From: Diplonema papillatum
Taxonomy: Eukaryota > Euglenozoa > Diplonemea > Diplonemida > Diplonemidae
DNA: 64,000 nt
Reading direction: 5' to 3'
Assembly (NCBI GenBank): GCA_030068145.1
Contig: JAPJBO010000940.1
Location: 1-64,000, forward strand
The position numbers and the translations under genes are program-made. Within the stretch, counting starts at the first letter, position 1; every line of letters starts with the position of its first letter. The notes beneath the pieces are model-generated. The model was not told the origin of the DNA, did not search any database, and worked only from the letters and a program-made list of their open reading frames with translations. Positions 1 through 11,078 of this stretch are shown piece by piece.

Positions 1-330
1 CAGCTGTTTTTGAGCTGAGGCCCCCCGCAGCTGTTTTTGAGCTGAGGCCCCCCACAGCTGATTTTGTGCTGAGGCCCCCCGCAGCTGTTTTTGAGCTGAG
101 GCCCCCCGCAGCTGATTTTGTGTGTTTTTTGCTGTGGCCCCCCACAGCTGTTTTTGAGCTGAGGCCCCCCGCAGCTGTTTTTGAGCTGAGGCCCCCCGCA
201 GCTGATTTTGTGTGTTTTTTGCTGTGGCCCCCCACAGCTGTTTTTGAGCTGAGGCCCCCCGCAGCTGCTTTTTTGTGTTTTTTTGCCGTGGCCGCCCGCA
301 GCTGATTTTGTGCTGAGGCCCCCCGCAGCG
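1..330. repeat. GC-rich minisatellite (CAGCTG...CCCCCC type)
   Basis: Imperfect tandem units of about 27 or 37 bp built on 'gagctgaggccccccgcagc' with a T-rich spacer (ttttgtgttttttgc). It starts outside the window and abuts copy 1 directly. Related arrays fill 22540-23190. The open frames through it are by-products of the periodicity. Confidence 0.95.
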
Positions 331-569
331 GGGGTGTGGGCGGCCCCGGGAGGAGGGGGAAAATCTTAGTTTCGTCGGGGGAGGGGAAAGGCCGCCCCAG
401 AGGGGCGGCGGGGGGGGCGGCCCCCCCCGGGTACGAGCGCAGAACTTAGCTTCACTTGCCGAACTTCACCACATTCGATGGGTCGATAGATGCCCCGGAG
501 GGCGCCTCCCCCTCGGTGGGCCTCCTCCTGGGATCCCCTCCCGGGCCCCCGTCCGGAGGCCCCCGTCCG

Positions 570-1022
570 GGCCGAACTTTGCTTCACCTAACTTTGCTCA
601 CCCGAACTTAGCTTCGCCCGAACTTTGTTTCGCCCGAACTTTGTTTCGCCCGAACTTAGCTTCACCAGAACTTTGCTTCACCCGAACTTAGCTTCGCCCG
701 AACTTTGCTTCACCAGAACTTAGCTTCGCCCGAACTTTGCTTCACCCGAACTTAGCTTCGCCGAACTTTGTTTCGCCCGATCTTAGCTTCACCAGAACGT
801 CCGAACTTTGCTTCACCCAGAACTTAGCTTCGCCCGGACTTTGTTTCGCCCGAACTTAGCTTCACCTTCGCCCGAACTTTGCTTCACCAGAACTTTGCTC
901 ACCCGAACTTAGCTTCGCCCGAACTTTGTTTCGCCCGAACTTAGCTTCACCCGAACTTTGCTTCACCAGAACTTAGCATTGCCCGAACTTAGCTTCGCCC
1001 AAACTTTGCTGTTCCCCGAACT
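570..1022. repeat. 16-bp minisatellite (copy 1)
   Basis: About 25 imperfect units of 'cCGAACTTAGCTTCGC', alternating with 'CCGAACTTTGCTTCACC'. Copy 2 equivalent is 24147-24599 with one visible base change. No coding potential. Confidence 0.95.
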
Positions 1023-1678
1023 TTAACTGCTGCCTCCAGTCTCGCCACGCGCCGGCCTTAGCCGAGCGCACGTACTTTTTTTTTGAACGGTAAGCCAGTG
1101 AAAGTACCCATGTGCTGGCATCTGCGGTTCCTGTCTATGACCTTGCTGCGAAAGGGGCCTCCACGCCAGCACCGATGGGGAGATTTTTTTTTTCCTTTGT
1201 AAGAACGGGGGACCAAAAGAGAGACCGGAGAAAAACAGAAGGAGACAAAAGATTCACCACAAAAACATAAGCATGACCATTTTAAACTATTTTATCAGGG
1301 CTGGTTCAGTTTTGGTGGTGGACCACCTGCCCTCTTCGATCTAGCCACCTCGCATCCTTGTTTATCTTTCTTTTAGAGTGCAATTTCGCTTTTCTTTGAT
1401 GTGGCCTGTTTCTGTTTTTGCTGGTTGCATGGTGAGGGGGGAGGGTTCTGGGTGCTCAAAAGAAAACCGCAAACCTTTAGGTGGCTTGTTGGCCGCACGT
1501 GACTGCGCCGATTCGAGCCCCAAGAAAAAGAAAACAGCATACCCTGTGTCAAAACAAGAAACGCGTTGTCGCGCAATGATGCCGTGCCCCTCTCGGGGTT
1601 CGCCTTTCCTGCCTGCCTCGCGAGCGAATCCCGACCAGGTAACGACCACTTCACTGTCTTCTTTGTTTTGTGATGCGA
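1023..1678. other. no recognisable gene (copy 1; copy 2 at 24600-25255)
   Basis: Mixed sequence with T and G homopolymers. ORFs of about 100 codons on both strands overlap one another and show no family signature. Confidence 0.5.
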
Positions 1679-1735
1679 ACCGTTATGCATTGAGTTCTTT
1701 TAAGTACATGAACCACATGGATTAGCATGCACTGT
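1679..1735. repeat. 57-bp identical motif, site 1 (copy 1)
   Basis: A 57-bp stretch repeated without a mismatch at 6795-6851, while the sequence beyond it differs at both sites. On the minus strand it lies after ORF1-like sequence here and before ORF2-like sequence at the other site, so it fits the inter-ORF linker of one non-LTR family. Copy 2 counterparts are 25256-25312 and 30371-30427. Confidence 0.85.
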
Positions 1736-1749
1736 GTCGCCGCTTAAGG

Positions 1750-2350
1750 TTACTTTATGACGTCGTCACCTGTCATTGCGTCGTCAAGGTCGAGTACTTG
1801 TGGCGCCAGGGGCGCTGGGCTTTCTTGCGGTTCTGGAGATTGCGTGGGGGGGCACAGGTGCGGACAGGCTTGCACGTTTTTCACTCTCGAGGGCACTGGA
1901 GTGCTTGGGGACGTCGGACGTTTCTGGTAGCCGCTTGCTTTAAGGGCCTTCCTCTTTCTTCGTTGCACCCCTGAATCGGGTGTGGTCGCCTTCGCCTTCT
2001 TCCGCTTGCGGCCGGCGATCGGGCTCTCCTTCGGGGTGCCGAGCACCCTCTTCTTCAACGCTGGTCGTTCGCCGGTCCCTGGCGTTGGTGGCGGCCTCTT
2101 GGCCGCCCGTCCGGTCGTCGCCGTCTTCTGCTTCACCACGGCGGGCGGTGCCTGCGCCGCGCGCTTTCCCGCCGGTGTTTCTCGTTGTACGCCCACCTGG
2201 GTGGGTGAGAGGGGTCTCTTCTTCTTTTTGCTGTGTCCGGGGGTTGCCGGGGCGTTCGGTTCGTTGGGTTGGTGGTGGCCGCGGCGGCAGCACGCTGCCG
2301 GTCTCCTCTGCGCCAACGTAGGGAGCCTCCTGCATTCCTGGCAGGTTCAT
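1750..2350 (-). pseudogene. ORF1-like remnant of a non-LTR retroelement (copy 1)
   Basis: An ATG at 2350 directly follows 5'-leader-like sequence shared with 6853-6894. Two overlapping minus-strand frames are open: one of 136 codons from that ATG (to 1940), and one of 188 codons without ATG (to 1750). The second is rich in Lys, Arg and Pro, has several KKKK/RKRKK clusters, and ends in an acidic tail (LDLDDAMTGDD). A disordered basic Gag-like ORF1 carrying a frameshift would explain both. No RNA-binding fold or zinc knuckle is seen. The assignment rests on position relative to the shared leader and the 57-bp motif, so it is inference. Confidence 0.4.
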
Positions 2351-2497
2351 GTTAAGCAGCGGTTGCCAGATACTCCCGTAGCACCTCCTTCCAAACTGTA
2401 CCTCTCTTGGTGTTCGGGGGTTGGGCCGTATGGTAACGTCTCGGGAAACGAAGTTTGTGGCGTCACAGGGGGGGGGTTCTTTGCCTTCCCGTCGCGT

Positions 2498-3409
2498 CGC
2501 CTTCGCCACGAGACCATCGTCGCGTGCATCGGTTGCAGGTACGACTGCGCGCAGAACGAGCTGCAGATCTTCATGGAATACATGCCCGGGGGGTCCTTGG
2601 GAGCGCTGGTGAGGAAGCTGGGTGTCAATCTCAAGGAGTCGACCGCGGTGCTGTACATGCGGCAGATCCTCAACGGCGTGGCGTTCATGCACAGCCGCGG
2701 AGTCCTGCACCGGGACATCAAAGGCGACAACATCCTCCTCGCCGCCGACGGCACCGTCAAACTCGGGGACTTGGGCGCGTGCGGCAGCCTGCAGGCCAGG
2801 ATGAGTTTGGGGGCCAACGTCGGGACGCCGCTGTGGATGGCCCCGGAGGTTATTAGCCGGGCTCAGTCGTTCTCGACGGCGAGCGACGTGTGGGCTTTGG
2901 GCATCGTCGCGGTCGAGGTGCTGAACCAAGGCAGGCCGCCGTGGCCGGCGTACGAAACGTCGTACCAAGCGTTGTACGCCATTTCGAAGTGGGCCCGCCC
3001 GCTGCCGCCGGACGTGCCTGGCCACTTGGGTGAGTCGTGCCTCTCTTTCCTCCGCCATTGCCACGACCCGGTTCCCGCCAGCAGGCTGAGCGCTTCGGAG
3101 TTGCTGCGGCATGCGTGGCTGGACCCGCCGGCGCACGCGCCTCGCGTGCCCGACGACGAGACCGGGCTGGCAGCCATCGTGGAATCGGATCGGGACCTGA
3201 GGTTCCTGTACGATAAAAACAGGGCCGCGGTCTGCTGTTGCACGGCGGAGGAGCCGTCGACGGAGGAACTTTCGACGGAGTACGCCGACGCCTTCGGGGG
3301 GTCCGAGGCCTTCTCCGCAGTGTTGCTGTCGCTGCGGCGCGGCTCGTCCACGATGGCAAACTCGGCCGGCGCATCGGATTCGACGAGCCTGCCTTTGCTG
3401 CCCCGCTGA
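2498..3409 (+). pseudogene. MAP3K/STE-like protein kinase fragment lacking the N-lobe (copy 1)
   Basis: The frame is open from 1982 (GTG) to the TGA at 3409, but only the part from about 2498 looks like a kinase; the first 120 or so codons are antisense to retroelement sequence. Visible features in order: LRHETIV...FMEYMPGGSL (alphaC-end to hinge), the catalytic loop HRDIKGDNIL, a metal-binding DLG in place of DFG, GTPLWMAPEVI (activation and APE), SDVWALGIVAVEVL (subdomain IX), and a subdomain XI-like RLSASELLRHAWL. The order and wording fit STE11/MAP3K-type Ser/Thr kinases. The VAIK lysine is absent and there is no proper glycine loop; a chance GVGPYGNV lies upstream at the wrong spacing. 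The retroelement leader at 2351-2394 sits just upstream, so the N-lobe was probably lost by rearrangement, unless it lies in unseen exons. About 95 residues follow the kinase core and are not recognised. Confidence 0.75.
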
Positions 3410-3628
3410 ATCAAGGTGGAACATACGGAACAGAGGGGGGTTGCGTGCGGGCATGCCTAAGCCGGTCCATCCCCGCTTTCATAGACCATGACTGGCCGTG
3501 AAGTGCTCCAGAGGATAGCGATGAACCTGGCATACCGTGGTGCAGCGTGATAAACGGCAGCAGGCAATTCGTTGCAGTTCCAGGGATCCGGCTTAGTAAA
3601 CATCTGCGGCCTTTACCCTTAGTATATA

Positions 3629-3747
3629 AGCCCCTGTGGCCGGTGTTCAAAACTTCGTACCAGGCGTGGTATACATTTTCGAAGGGGGTCAACCCGCTTC
3701 TGCCGGATGTGCCTGGCTACCATTCACACGGTACTCCAAAGGCCTAA
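3629..3747 (+). pseudogene. second, degenerate kinase C-lobe fragment (copy 1)
   Basis: The peptide PLWPVFKTSYQAWYTFSKG...LLPDVPGY matches the kinase just upstream (PPWPAYETSYQALYAISKW...PLPPDVPGH). Nucleotides 3629-3725 are visibly similar to 2933-3035, about three quarters identical by eye, and similarity then stops. This is a partial tandem duplicate or the remains of a second kinase gene. Confidence 0.65.
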
Positions 3748-3995
3748 TCGGGCCGGGCCGGCACATACAGATTGCGACCGGGGCCAGCGTCGCACCTCGG
3801 TCTCGTCCCTTACAGCCGGAGCTCGTGGCTCTCCCCAAGCCTCTGGGAGCTGGGAAGACGCGAGAGAAAACCAAAGTAGCGGCGGCCGACCTCTGTCTGC
3901 AAGCACGTCTCTGGCAGGGCAGTCGGCACCAAACGGAGCACAGTACCTCTTCCAAAGCAGTCGGCTGAAGCGGAGCACAGTCAATGGGCAATAAA

Positions 3996-4424
3996 TTAGA
4001 AAGCGGGATGTATTCGGGCACAGCGGGTGGCACAGCTCTTGGGGTCATGGGTCGTTTCGGTTTCGGGTGGTGCAAGCGTGAGGCCAAGATGGTGGAAGAG
4101 GGCAGTACTCATGGCATTCACGGCGGGCAAGGGCACTTCACAAAGGCAGAACACACGGCCTCTGGATACAGCGACGACAACTTTCCTAGCCTGTGGAGCT
4201 ACCACGAACTTCACAGCATAGTCTGTAAAGGTCGGAGAGGCTGAATCAGGCTTGATCCGCAGTTCGACAAGCACACGCGGGAGCTCTTCAACGTGCGTAC
4301 TCTGCCGACCCTCCTCGACCCTCCGCAACCCCCCCTCGACCCTCCGCAACCTTCCGCCGGCCCTCCCTCCCATGCACACCCGGAGCCCCACCCATAGTTC
4401 GTACTGGAGTACACCTTGACACAA
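3996..4424 (-). CDS. unrecognised 142-codon ORF (copy 1)
   Basis: The central part (about residues 43-120) alternates hydrophobic and charged residues in a protein-like way (LVELRIKPDS, AVKFVVAPQARKVVVAV), but I recognise no family. The N-terminal part runs through short GC-rich direct repeats (4310-4370). It could be an exon or chance. Confidence 0.25.
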   Translation of the reverse strand: MCQGVLQYELWVGLRVCMGGRAGGRLRRVEGGLRRVEEGRQSTHVEELPRVLVELRIKPDSASPTFTDYAVKFVVAPQARKVVVAVSRGRVFCLCEVPLPAVNAMSTALFHHLGLTLAPPETETTHDPKSCATRCARIHPAF

Positions 4425-5118
4425 GATCCGGCCACGAATTTATGTAATTTCTTTTTTTTTTTTTTTGCGCATTTGACGTGCGCAAAAGACCCCCTGTATT
4501 ATCCTATGACGCGGTGTGGTCCAGGGACTTAAATGGGTCTGAGAGATTTGGCGGGAAAGTTGGGAGTGCAGTGATGAAGTGCTGCTACAGACCGGCGTGA
4601 ATCATGGTGTTTCCAAAAGGTGTGCGCACCCCTCGAGTTTCAGAAAAGGCGCGCTCTGCGGTAGAAACCCCATCGGATTCACTCGAAAAAGTGGTTTTCT
4701 GGCACGAATAGTTTTCGGTGTGCCATGAGTCGTAGAAGTGGTGTAGTAGAAGTAGTAGTAGTAGTTTGATTGAACTTGATAAGCAGCAACAATCTATGAC
4801 GATAGACTGCACAGCGAGTTACTTAACTGGCGTACTGCAGGCGGGTGCAAGGTGCTGCTGGCGGCCGATGCGCCGTCGAGAAGACGACGGCGAAACCGCG
4901 CTCGCGATTACCAAAGCGGACACGGAACTGATCGTCGGGTTGTCGGAGGGCGGCGCGGAAACGAACGTGGACGGGTCGTCGGGCGCTGGTCATCGCGAGC
5001 CGAGAAAGCCACCGCACGCGCGGTGGCCCGCCGCGACTTGCGGTGCTACTTGCGCTCCGGGTTTCCTTTTTCCTGCCGTTTCTTCGTTTTAGCCCATATA
5101 CACCTCACGTTCGAGTCT
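4425..5118. other. no clear gene (copy 1; copy 2 at 28002-28695)
   Basis: T15-type homopolymer, short AGTAGT runs near 4745-4766, then a GC-rich stretch 4850-5090 with an open plus frame (RREDDGETALAITKADTELIVGLSE) that looks faintly protein-like but is unrecognised. Confidence 0.4.
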
Positions 5119-5860
5119 AAAGTAGCGTGACACGAGCGTGACATGTCATATTTGACTGTACAGTAGCGTTACATGAGCGTGACATCCTAAATATGACTGT
5201 AAATTAGCGTTACACGAGCGTTACCTAGCCCTCGTTTTGAAACTATATTTCTCAAACTTTGGTTTTCAAACTTGGGTTCTCAAACTTCGGGTTTCAAACT
5301 TTGGTGTCCGAACTTGGGTTTTCGAACTTGGGTTCCCAAACTTGGGTATCCAAACTTGGGTTTTCCAACTTGGGTTTTTAAACTTGCCGTACAGGACACG
5401 GTAGGACTGCGCTCGTTTAGAAACTTTAATTCTCGAACTTTGGTTTTAAAACTTGGGTTCTCAAACTTCGGGTATCAAACTTTGGTGTCCGAACTTGGGT
5501 TTTCGAACTTGGGTTCTCAAACTTGGGTATCCAAACGTGGGTTCTCCAACTTGGGTTTTTAAACTTGCCGCATGGGACACGGCAGAACAAGGCGCAAAAG
5601 AAACGGCAAGACAAGCCGCAAAAGACACGGCAGGACATGCGAGCGTGACACGTCAAATTTGACTGCACAGTAGCGTTACATGAGCGTGACATCCTAAATA
5701 TGACTGTAAATTAGAGTTACACGAGCGTTACCTGCCAAATACTACCGTAAAGTAGCGAGACACGAGCGTTACATGGCGAATTCGACTCTAAAGTAGCGTG
5801 ACACGAGCGTGACATGTCATATTTGACTGTACAGTAGTGTTACATGAGCGTGACATCCTA
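5119..5860. repeat. nested minisatellites (copy 1)
   Basis: Outer array of about 44-bp units (GTGACACGAGCGTGACAT...) at 5119-5225 and 5640-5860. Inside it, 5235-5575 is an array of 16-18-bp units of the type 'caaacttgggt(t/a)tc'. ORFs in the inner array are periodicity artefacts. Confidence 0.95.
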
Positions 5861-6844
5861 AGCACGGGGTCTGGGTGCAGTTGTGGTGGAGCAGGCAGGG
5901 TACGTCGGGCACTGCGTCCCTACATCGCTTCCTTTCACTTGTTCCTCAAGTATCGTCCCCGTGTGTGCCTCGCGAAAGCGTGGCCTGGGCCGTATACCCG
6001 ATATCCCCGTGATGCCCATGAACGACAGCGACGTCGTCGGGCACACCCTCTCTCCTCTCATGCAGCTTCCCAGCCCTTGCTGTGCCGCCAGCTTGTCCAA
6101 CGCGCTCATCATGCAGCGCAGGACGTTTCCCCGTTCTCTCACCCCCTTCGGCGCATTCCCGTGCAGCGGCATGCTGAGGCCCGAGAAGAGTTCAAAGTCG
6201 ATCGCAAGCTCCAGCATTGACGCCTGCCCGTTCTCGGTCCATTGCATGTCCGACAGCCACGCTACCAACGCATAAAACGTCGGTAGTCCCCAGGTCTTGT
6301 TCCGCTCCCACGTCCATGCCGGGGCAATCCGCGCGAAGGGGTGGTCAAATTTCTCGGCAGGCATCGCATTCGCTCTCGACCAGGGGGTCGTGGGGTTCCT
6401 GGCCACCCAGCCACGTGCTTCGAGCCCAGCCCGTTCCGCAAGGATTTCAGCCATCATCTCCTGGAGCCGCCTCGAGAATTGGGCATTCTCGGGTACTACC
6501 ACACCGTGTTCCAGCGTGCATCTGGGCCAGTCGGCCCGGTTGGCTGCCATCAGCTCGGCATGTGCCTCTCGTCGCCGTATGTGCGAGTACGCTCCGCAGT
6601 CCCAGAATACGTGTTTCTCGTCCTCGGTGTCGCCGCTTCCACAGTGCTTGCAGCTGGGCGCCTGCGGCTCAGCTCCGGCCTGCCTCATCCGCGACGTGTA
6701 CTCAGCCGTGTTCACCCCCCCCCCGCCAACGCTACACGTATAAGCCTCGCCGTTAAGCAGTGTGAACTTGAAATGCAGGTACCACAGTTCCCCCACCGTT
6801 ATGCATTGAGTTCTTTTAAGTACATGAACCACATGGATTAGCAT
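5858..6844 (-). pseudogene. C-terminal part of non-LTR retrotransposon ORF2 (copy 1)
   Basis: An open frame of 328 codons from an ATG that lies inside the 57-bp motif. Residues 65-83 form a C-x2-C-x9-H-x4-C finger (CKHCGSGDTEDEKHVFWDC), the pattern found at the C-terminus of many non-LTR retrotransposon polyproteins after the RT. The rest is a Trp-rich region without RT or endonuclease motifs, so at most the tail of ORF2 is present. The 5' leader 6853-6894 resembles 2351-2394, suggesting an internally deleted element: leader, linker, ORF2 tail. Confidence 0.6.
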
Positions 6845-6851
6845 GCACTGT
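6795..6851. repeat. 57-bp identical motif, site 2 (copy 1)
   Basis: Identical to 1679-1735. The flank at 6853-6894 (gttaagcagcggctgccgg...) resembles 2351-2394, on the far side of ORF1-like sequence. This site therefore looks like the same element with ORF1 deleted. Confidence 0.85.
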
Positions 6852-6893
6852 AGTTAAGCAGCGGCTGCCGGCTTATCCCGTGACACCTTTTAT

Positions 6894-7640
6894 ATGTACG
6901 TTATTGAAAGAGTAGCGTTGGCACTCTTACAGGTTCGTTTGATGTTTCTTTTATGGCCGGGTGCGGTCCGTGCTAGTGTAAGTTCACATTTTATGTCTTC
7001 AGGTCGTGGCGGCTTCGCGTCGCTCATTCACCCGCCTTGTCGTCTGGTATCTCATACACTCCGCCGAACGTGCGATCGAGGACTTTGTCCAGAGCCATCT
7101 CTTTGGCTGTCAAGACGGCACCCCCATCCCGGGACCATACCCCATGTGCCGCCCTGGCTGATGAACCGGCATGTTTCCTTCGGTCGCACCAAATCTTTTT
7201 TCGTATTTGACCCCCCAATTATTCGCCGACGAAGTTGGGGGCCAAAACGACTTTTTTTTATTTGCCCAAATCGAATAGTTGTCAGGTACAATTATTCGCC
7301 CCCCCCCCTTTACTTGTACGCGATCAGGGCCAGCCTCGCGTGCTTCCCTTCCCTGCCGAAGGGGTTTGGATTCGTTTTTAGCGTACCGTACTTGGAAAAA
7401 AGACGTACCGGAATAATTCTGTACCGGAAATACGACGTACCGGCACCCCTGACACTGCTCGTGATGCGGAATACCACCGTCACGAGATCTGCTCTGTACC
7501 TAGCCGCAGAGGCGGCTCGTTTTGTAGGACCCTTCATTGCTCATGGCCGTAACTTTTGCGTGTTCTGCGGTCTCTCGCTTGCTACAAACATAATAGGCGC
7601 GATGTTTGTTCGTACGTGCCGGGGGAAGTTGGCCGGTTAG
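6894..7640 (+). CDS. unrecognised 248-codon ORF (copy 1)
   Basis: Open from ATG 6894. Composition is irregular, with Arg/Ser/Pro-rich and hydrophobic patches and no motif I recognise. It runs through C and T homopolymer tracts (7247-7260, 7300-7312), which argues against a real protein. Listed for length only. Confidence 0.15.
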   Translation: MYVIERVALALLQVRLMFLLWPGAVRASVSSHFMSSGRGGFASLIHPPCRLVSHTLRRTCDRGLCPEPSLWLSRRHPHPGTIPHVPPWLMNRHVSFGRTKSFFVFDPPIIRRRSWGPKRLFFICPNRIVVRYNYSPPPLYLYAIRASLACFPSLPKGFGFVFSVPYLEKRRTGIILYRKYDVPAPLTLLVMRNTTVTRSALYLAAEAARFVGPFIAHGRNFCVFCGLSLATNIIGAMFVRTCRGKLAG

Positions 7641-10600
7641 TGAACAATCGTTAAGCCAATTTCTTCATCTCCTCCCAAACACGCTGCCAGTCCTCTTTGA
7701 GTTTGCAATGAATTGTCACTACAAAAAAAGGGTTGAAAGGGAGCGCGGAAATCAAGAAACGGAGAAGACGTTTCCAACAGGCGTCGAATGGAGGCCGCTC
7801 CTCTCAAAGAATCAGAGGACTCACGCGCTGATGACGGGGGGTGGGGCCGGGGAGAGGGAAAAGAGTGCGGTGTGAAGGCCCTTGAGCGGCATCCCGCAGC
7901 ACAGGATTTGCGCGGACAGCGTCGTGAACTGGCCCGGCACTTACTTTTTTAGAGTGAAAAGTTCACTCGAAACACCGGGGTTTTAACCTTCGTCGATATG
8001 GGAGGATATCCTTTGTGATCCGAGTGTTCTTAAGAGTGGTGGTTACACGAGGTAAGAGAATCGGTGAGTACCTTTGTTACGCCCGGCGCAAAACCCAGTT
8101 GTATCTGTGTTGTTTCGTGTGGGCTTCAACACATTTCCTCCTGTCAGCCTTTTGCAACCGGCGGTCTCCTCGAGTGTTTCCTACGAGCAAGCAAGCGCTT
8201 CGTTTCTCGAGTTAAAGTTCGCTCTTTGGTTGTGCGCGCCGGTTGATCGCTTCCCCCTTGTATTTACCCTGTTTGGTCCGCAAGGGAGCAATGAGTAAGC
8301 TTTCGGCAAGGAGGTTGTGTGGGCTGCTCAACCCTTCGCTCTACCTCTCTTGGCCTGGTCGGGCCAGCGGCACCACCGGCCAGGTCTTTGCAATTCTTTT
8401 TTGAGAAGGGGGAGTGCCGGGCATATTTCGCCTTCCCAAGTAAAACCATCAGAACTTCGTCGCAAGAGGGAGGGGAACTGAGTTTATGCTTGCTTCGACA
8501 GAACACTGTCTCTCATGCAATCAAGTCTTCTTCGAAGAAGATGCTACCGGAAGGGAAGCTTCCTGAAAGGAAGAACAAGCTTTGCTTGACAGCTGGGACA
8601 GGGTCCCCGACTTTGCAGCCCTGGGGGAGAAGACGTCGCGAGGGGTCGTGAGTCGCAGCTGTTCAGACAGACATTTTGTTGGACAGACATTTTTGGCCCG
8701 CCTGCTGGAGTTAGAGAGGGGTGCCACACCCGAATAGCGGGTGTGCTGCAACCAACACGCGTGTAAACCCACACTCGAAAAGCGGGGTGTGACGCCCGCT
8801 TTTTTAACCCCAGCTTCTGGAGCTGGACTCCACCGTGCTGGTGACCACCTCTTCGATCGTGCGGCGGCGTGCTTCCGGCCGCTTGCACTCATTCGAAGCA
8901 CCGTCTTCGCGCGGTCGCTTCGCGTTCTTTTTCCCTTCTCCCTCGCCGGTGTGCAACGCTTCTGCAATCCCTGCCTTCAATTCCACGCGTGACGGGGCGG
9001 GGCGGAGCGGGGGTCTGCAAAGCTTCCAAATATTTCGACGCCCTGGCCGAGGACACAACGGATGACATCCGCGAGCTAGGCTTCTCGGACACCAAAACTT
9101 GGACTCAAAACTTAGATCCTGCACCCCTTCGAATCCCTTCGGCAGGATGCAGTGGGTGGTCAGGCGTGAGTGCCGCCAAGCACTACGGTTGCAGAGCGTG
9201 AAGCGAACAGAAGCGGTTCAGACGACTGCTTCCACATCCAGGCCATGAGCACGTCGTGCGAGAGAAGCGGGAAAGGAATAGGAATAGTTGAGTCGTAGCT
9301 CGTGACACAACAGTCAGACTGGAAAATACTCGAGGGGCTGCCTTGTGTGCTTACTTCGAAAGAGTAAACGTCGGTTTCGCCTGTCGGCGAAACCGAACTC
9401 GCGGGGTCGTTCCAAACGTGCAGTTCCTTTACACGCGTGTCTTGATCGGACGCAGCGCAGCAGCCGCCATTTTCGACTTCTGGAAACGGATTCGGGGCCA
9501 GGCACACTCGTTTCTTGCTGGGTTTCTGCCGAGTTCTTACCGGGCTCAACGAAACAGGGCTGTGCTTGGTTCTTGCCGGGTGTCGCTCAAACGGTGGTGA
9601 ACTATGCACTGGCGCGGGTGGGGTTCCGTTTTCATTCCTTTGGAACCCGGCACTCCTCAGGTGTGAGGGACGGGCGCCAAATGCGTCACGCGTAATAGTC
9701 TTGACCTACCGGCCGCAACATTCCGACGTATTGAACGTACCGCATACCATCCTCCAGCAACTCGCGACAACCGCCCCCGAGGTGTCTCGGATTCCCTTGA
9801 GCAGGCTTCCGATGCCCAACACCTTCCTGGTTAGTGGTTCGTTACGCGCCTAGCATTCCCACGCTGAATCGACAGACTTCGTCACAGTGCCAGACCTCAC
9901 TTTTGAAGCAGCACACAGCGCTGGATACCTTGCAGCACCGAGTCAAGACTTCGTACCTAGTCATCAACAGCGCACATGCCGCGCACCATGAATGCAATAC
10001 GCAGAAGAAAACCTGCAAAGAAGAAGCAACTGCCCCATGATATAAGGGAAGCGTCGAAATATACCAATCTGTACGTCGGAAACCCAAAAAGAGGGTCGGA
10101 AAGACAAAAGAAAAGGCGACTTCAACCAAACGAATACACAACGCAACACACCCAATCACCGCTCGGCACGAAAGGTTTATCCACTCCAAGACCATCACTG
10201 CTGAATTCAACGAAGGGATTTCCGAGTCAGGCTCTCTTGTGCCGATACGGCACGCGTGTGAGTGAGTCAATCGGGACACTCCGCGGCATTGCTAACTATT
10301 CTGGCGTGGCCTCGATGATCCACAAGCAGGTTCTTTGTTTTCGCGTGGGAAACATTTCTCGTTGAGAGATAATCCTTTTTCAGTACTTGCGCCCTTCGGG
10401 TTGGTTTTGTTTCAACAACCCATTCACTGCGCAAGCTCTTGTTCAAGAAATGTTCCGCTCCGCACCAGCGCTTCTCAAAAAAGAAAAGTCCCACCAACGT
10501 CCCAACGCAGGGCACTCGATAACCATTGAGAACAAGCCACAAGGATACATTCTAGCTAGACCAGAACATAGACACGGTTGTAGGGGCCTTCTCCCCGTGA

Positions 10601-11078
10601 CGGATTCGCCTTTGCTCTAGTAGCACCGGTGGTCCTGGCTGTGACGAGCTACGAACAGCCGCCTGACAAACCAGACTCACACCGCTGTCCTGTCTGCAGA
10701 CACTCAGGTTCCGCGCTGATGATGGTCCGCCTTATGTGTCCGTGGCTTAAAGGAGCGCAGACGGGACCAGTGCGGTGTTGAGCACATACCCATTTCAAGC
10801 ACGTTGGAGGTTCTTTTCATTCGGCGCGGGCGACCCCGTCAGGGATTCGACCTTGGCTTCCAGGTGCATGTGCATCTCTGTTTTTAGCGTTTATTGTGGT
10901 TTTAGGGTCTCCGGTTGACTATTGAGGCTGTGATAGGGAAGTAGGTATGCCTATACACTTTAACTACGGCTAGCCAGTTTGTAAGTGTTGCGACCGACAC
11001 CAAGAAGAAATTCGCTTTGAATTTAATCTTGGGGGAGAAACTGCTCAGCAAGCCCAAAACATGCCGTGTTTTTTTTTT
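7641..11078. other. 3.4 kb without a recognisable gene (copy 1; copy 2 at 31217-34654)
   Basis: Short overlapping ORFs on both strands, none with family motifs. Landmarks: a segment at about 8080-8150 similar to 47998-48057; two adjacent hairpins at 8728-8806 followed by a T run; and about 40 bp at 9327-9366 similar to 47914-47951, so parts belong to a dispersed repeat. Confidence 0.5.
8728..8806 (+). other. paired hairpins followed by T tract (copy 1)
   Basis: CACACCCG/CGGGTGTG (8 bp, loop AATAG), then a similar CACACTCG...CGGGGTGTG hairpin, then 'gcccgctttttt'. Copy 2 at 32304-32382. Function unknown. Confidence 0.4.

Noticed and set aside
66..305. 79-codon ORF of PPAAVFELR repeats
   Set aside because: Translation of the minisatellite; the frame is open only because of unit length. 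The same applies to long ORFs in 22428-23445.
1982..2497. N-terminal third of the 475-codon kinase frame, including GVGPYGNV as a glycine loop
   Set aside because: Antisense to retroelement sequence up to 2394. The GxGxxG match is too close to the alphaC-end sequence and lacks a VAIK lysine.
1940..3454. 504-codon minus ORF opposite the kinase
   Set aside because: His/Arg/Pro-rich antisense shadow of the GC-rich kinase frame; no domain. Only its last 136 codons overlap retroelement ORF1 sequence.
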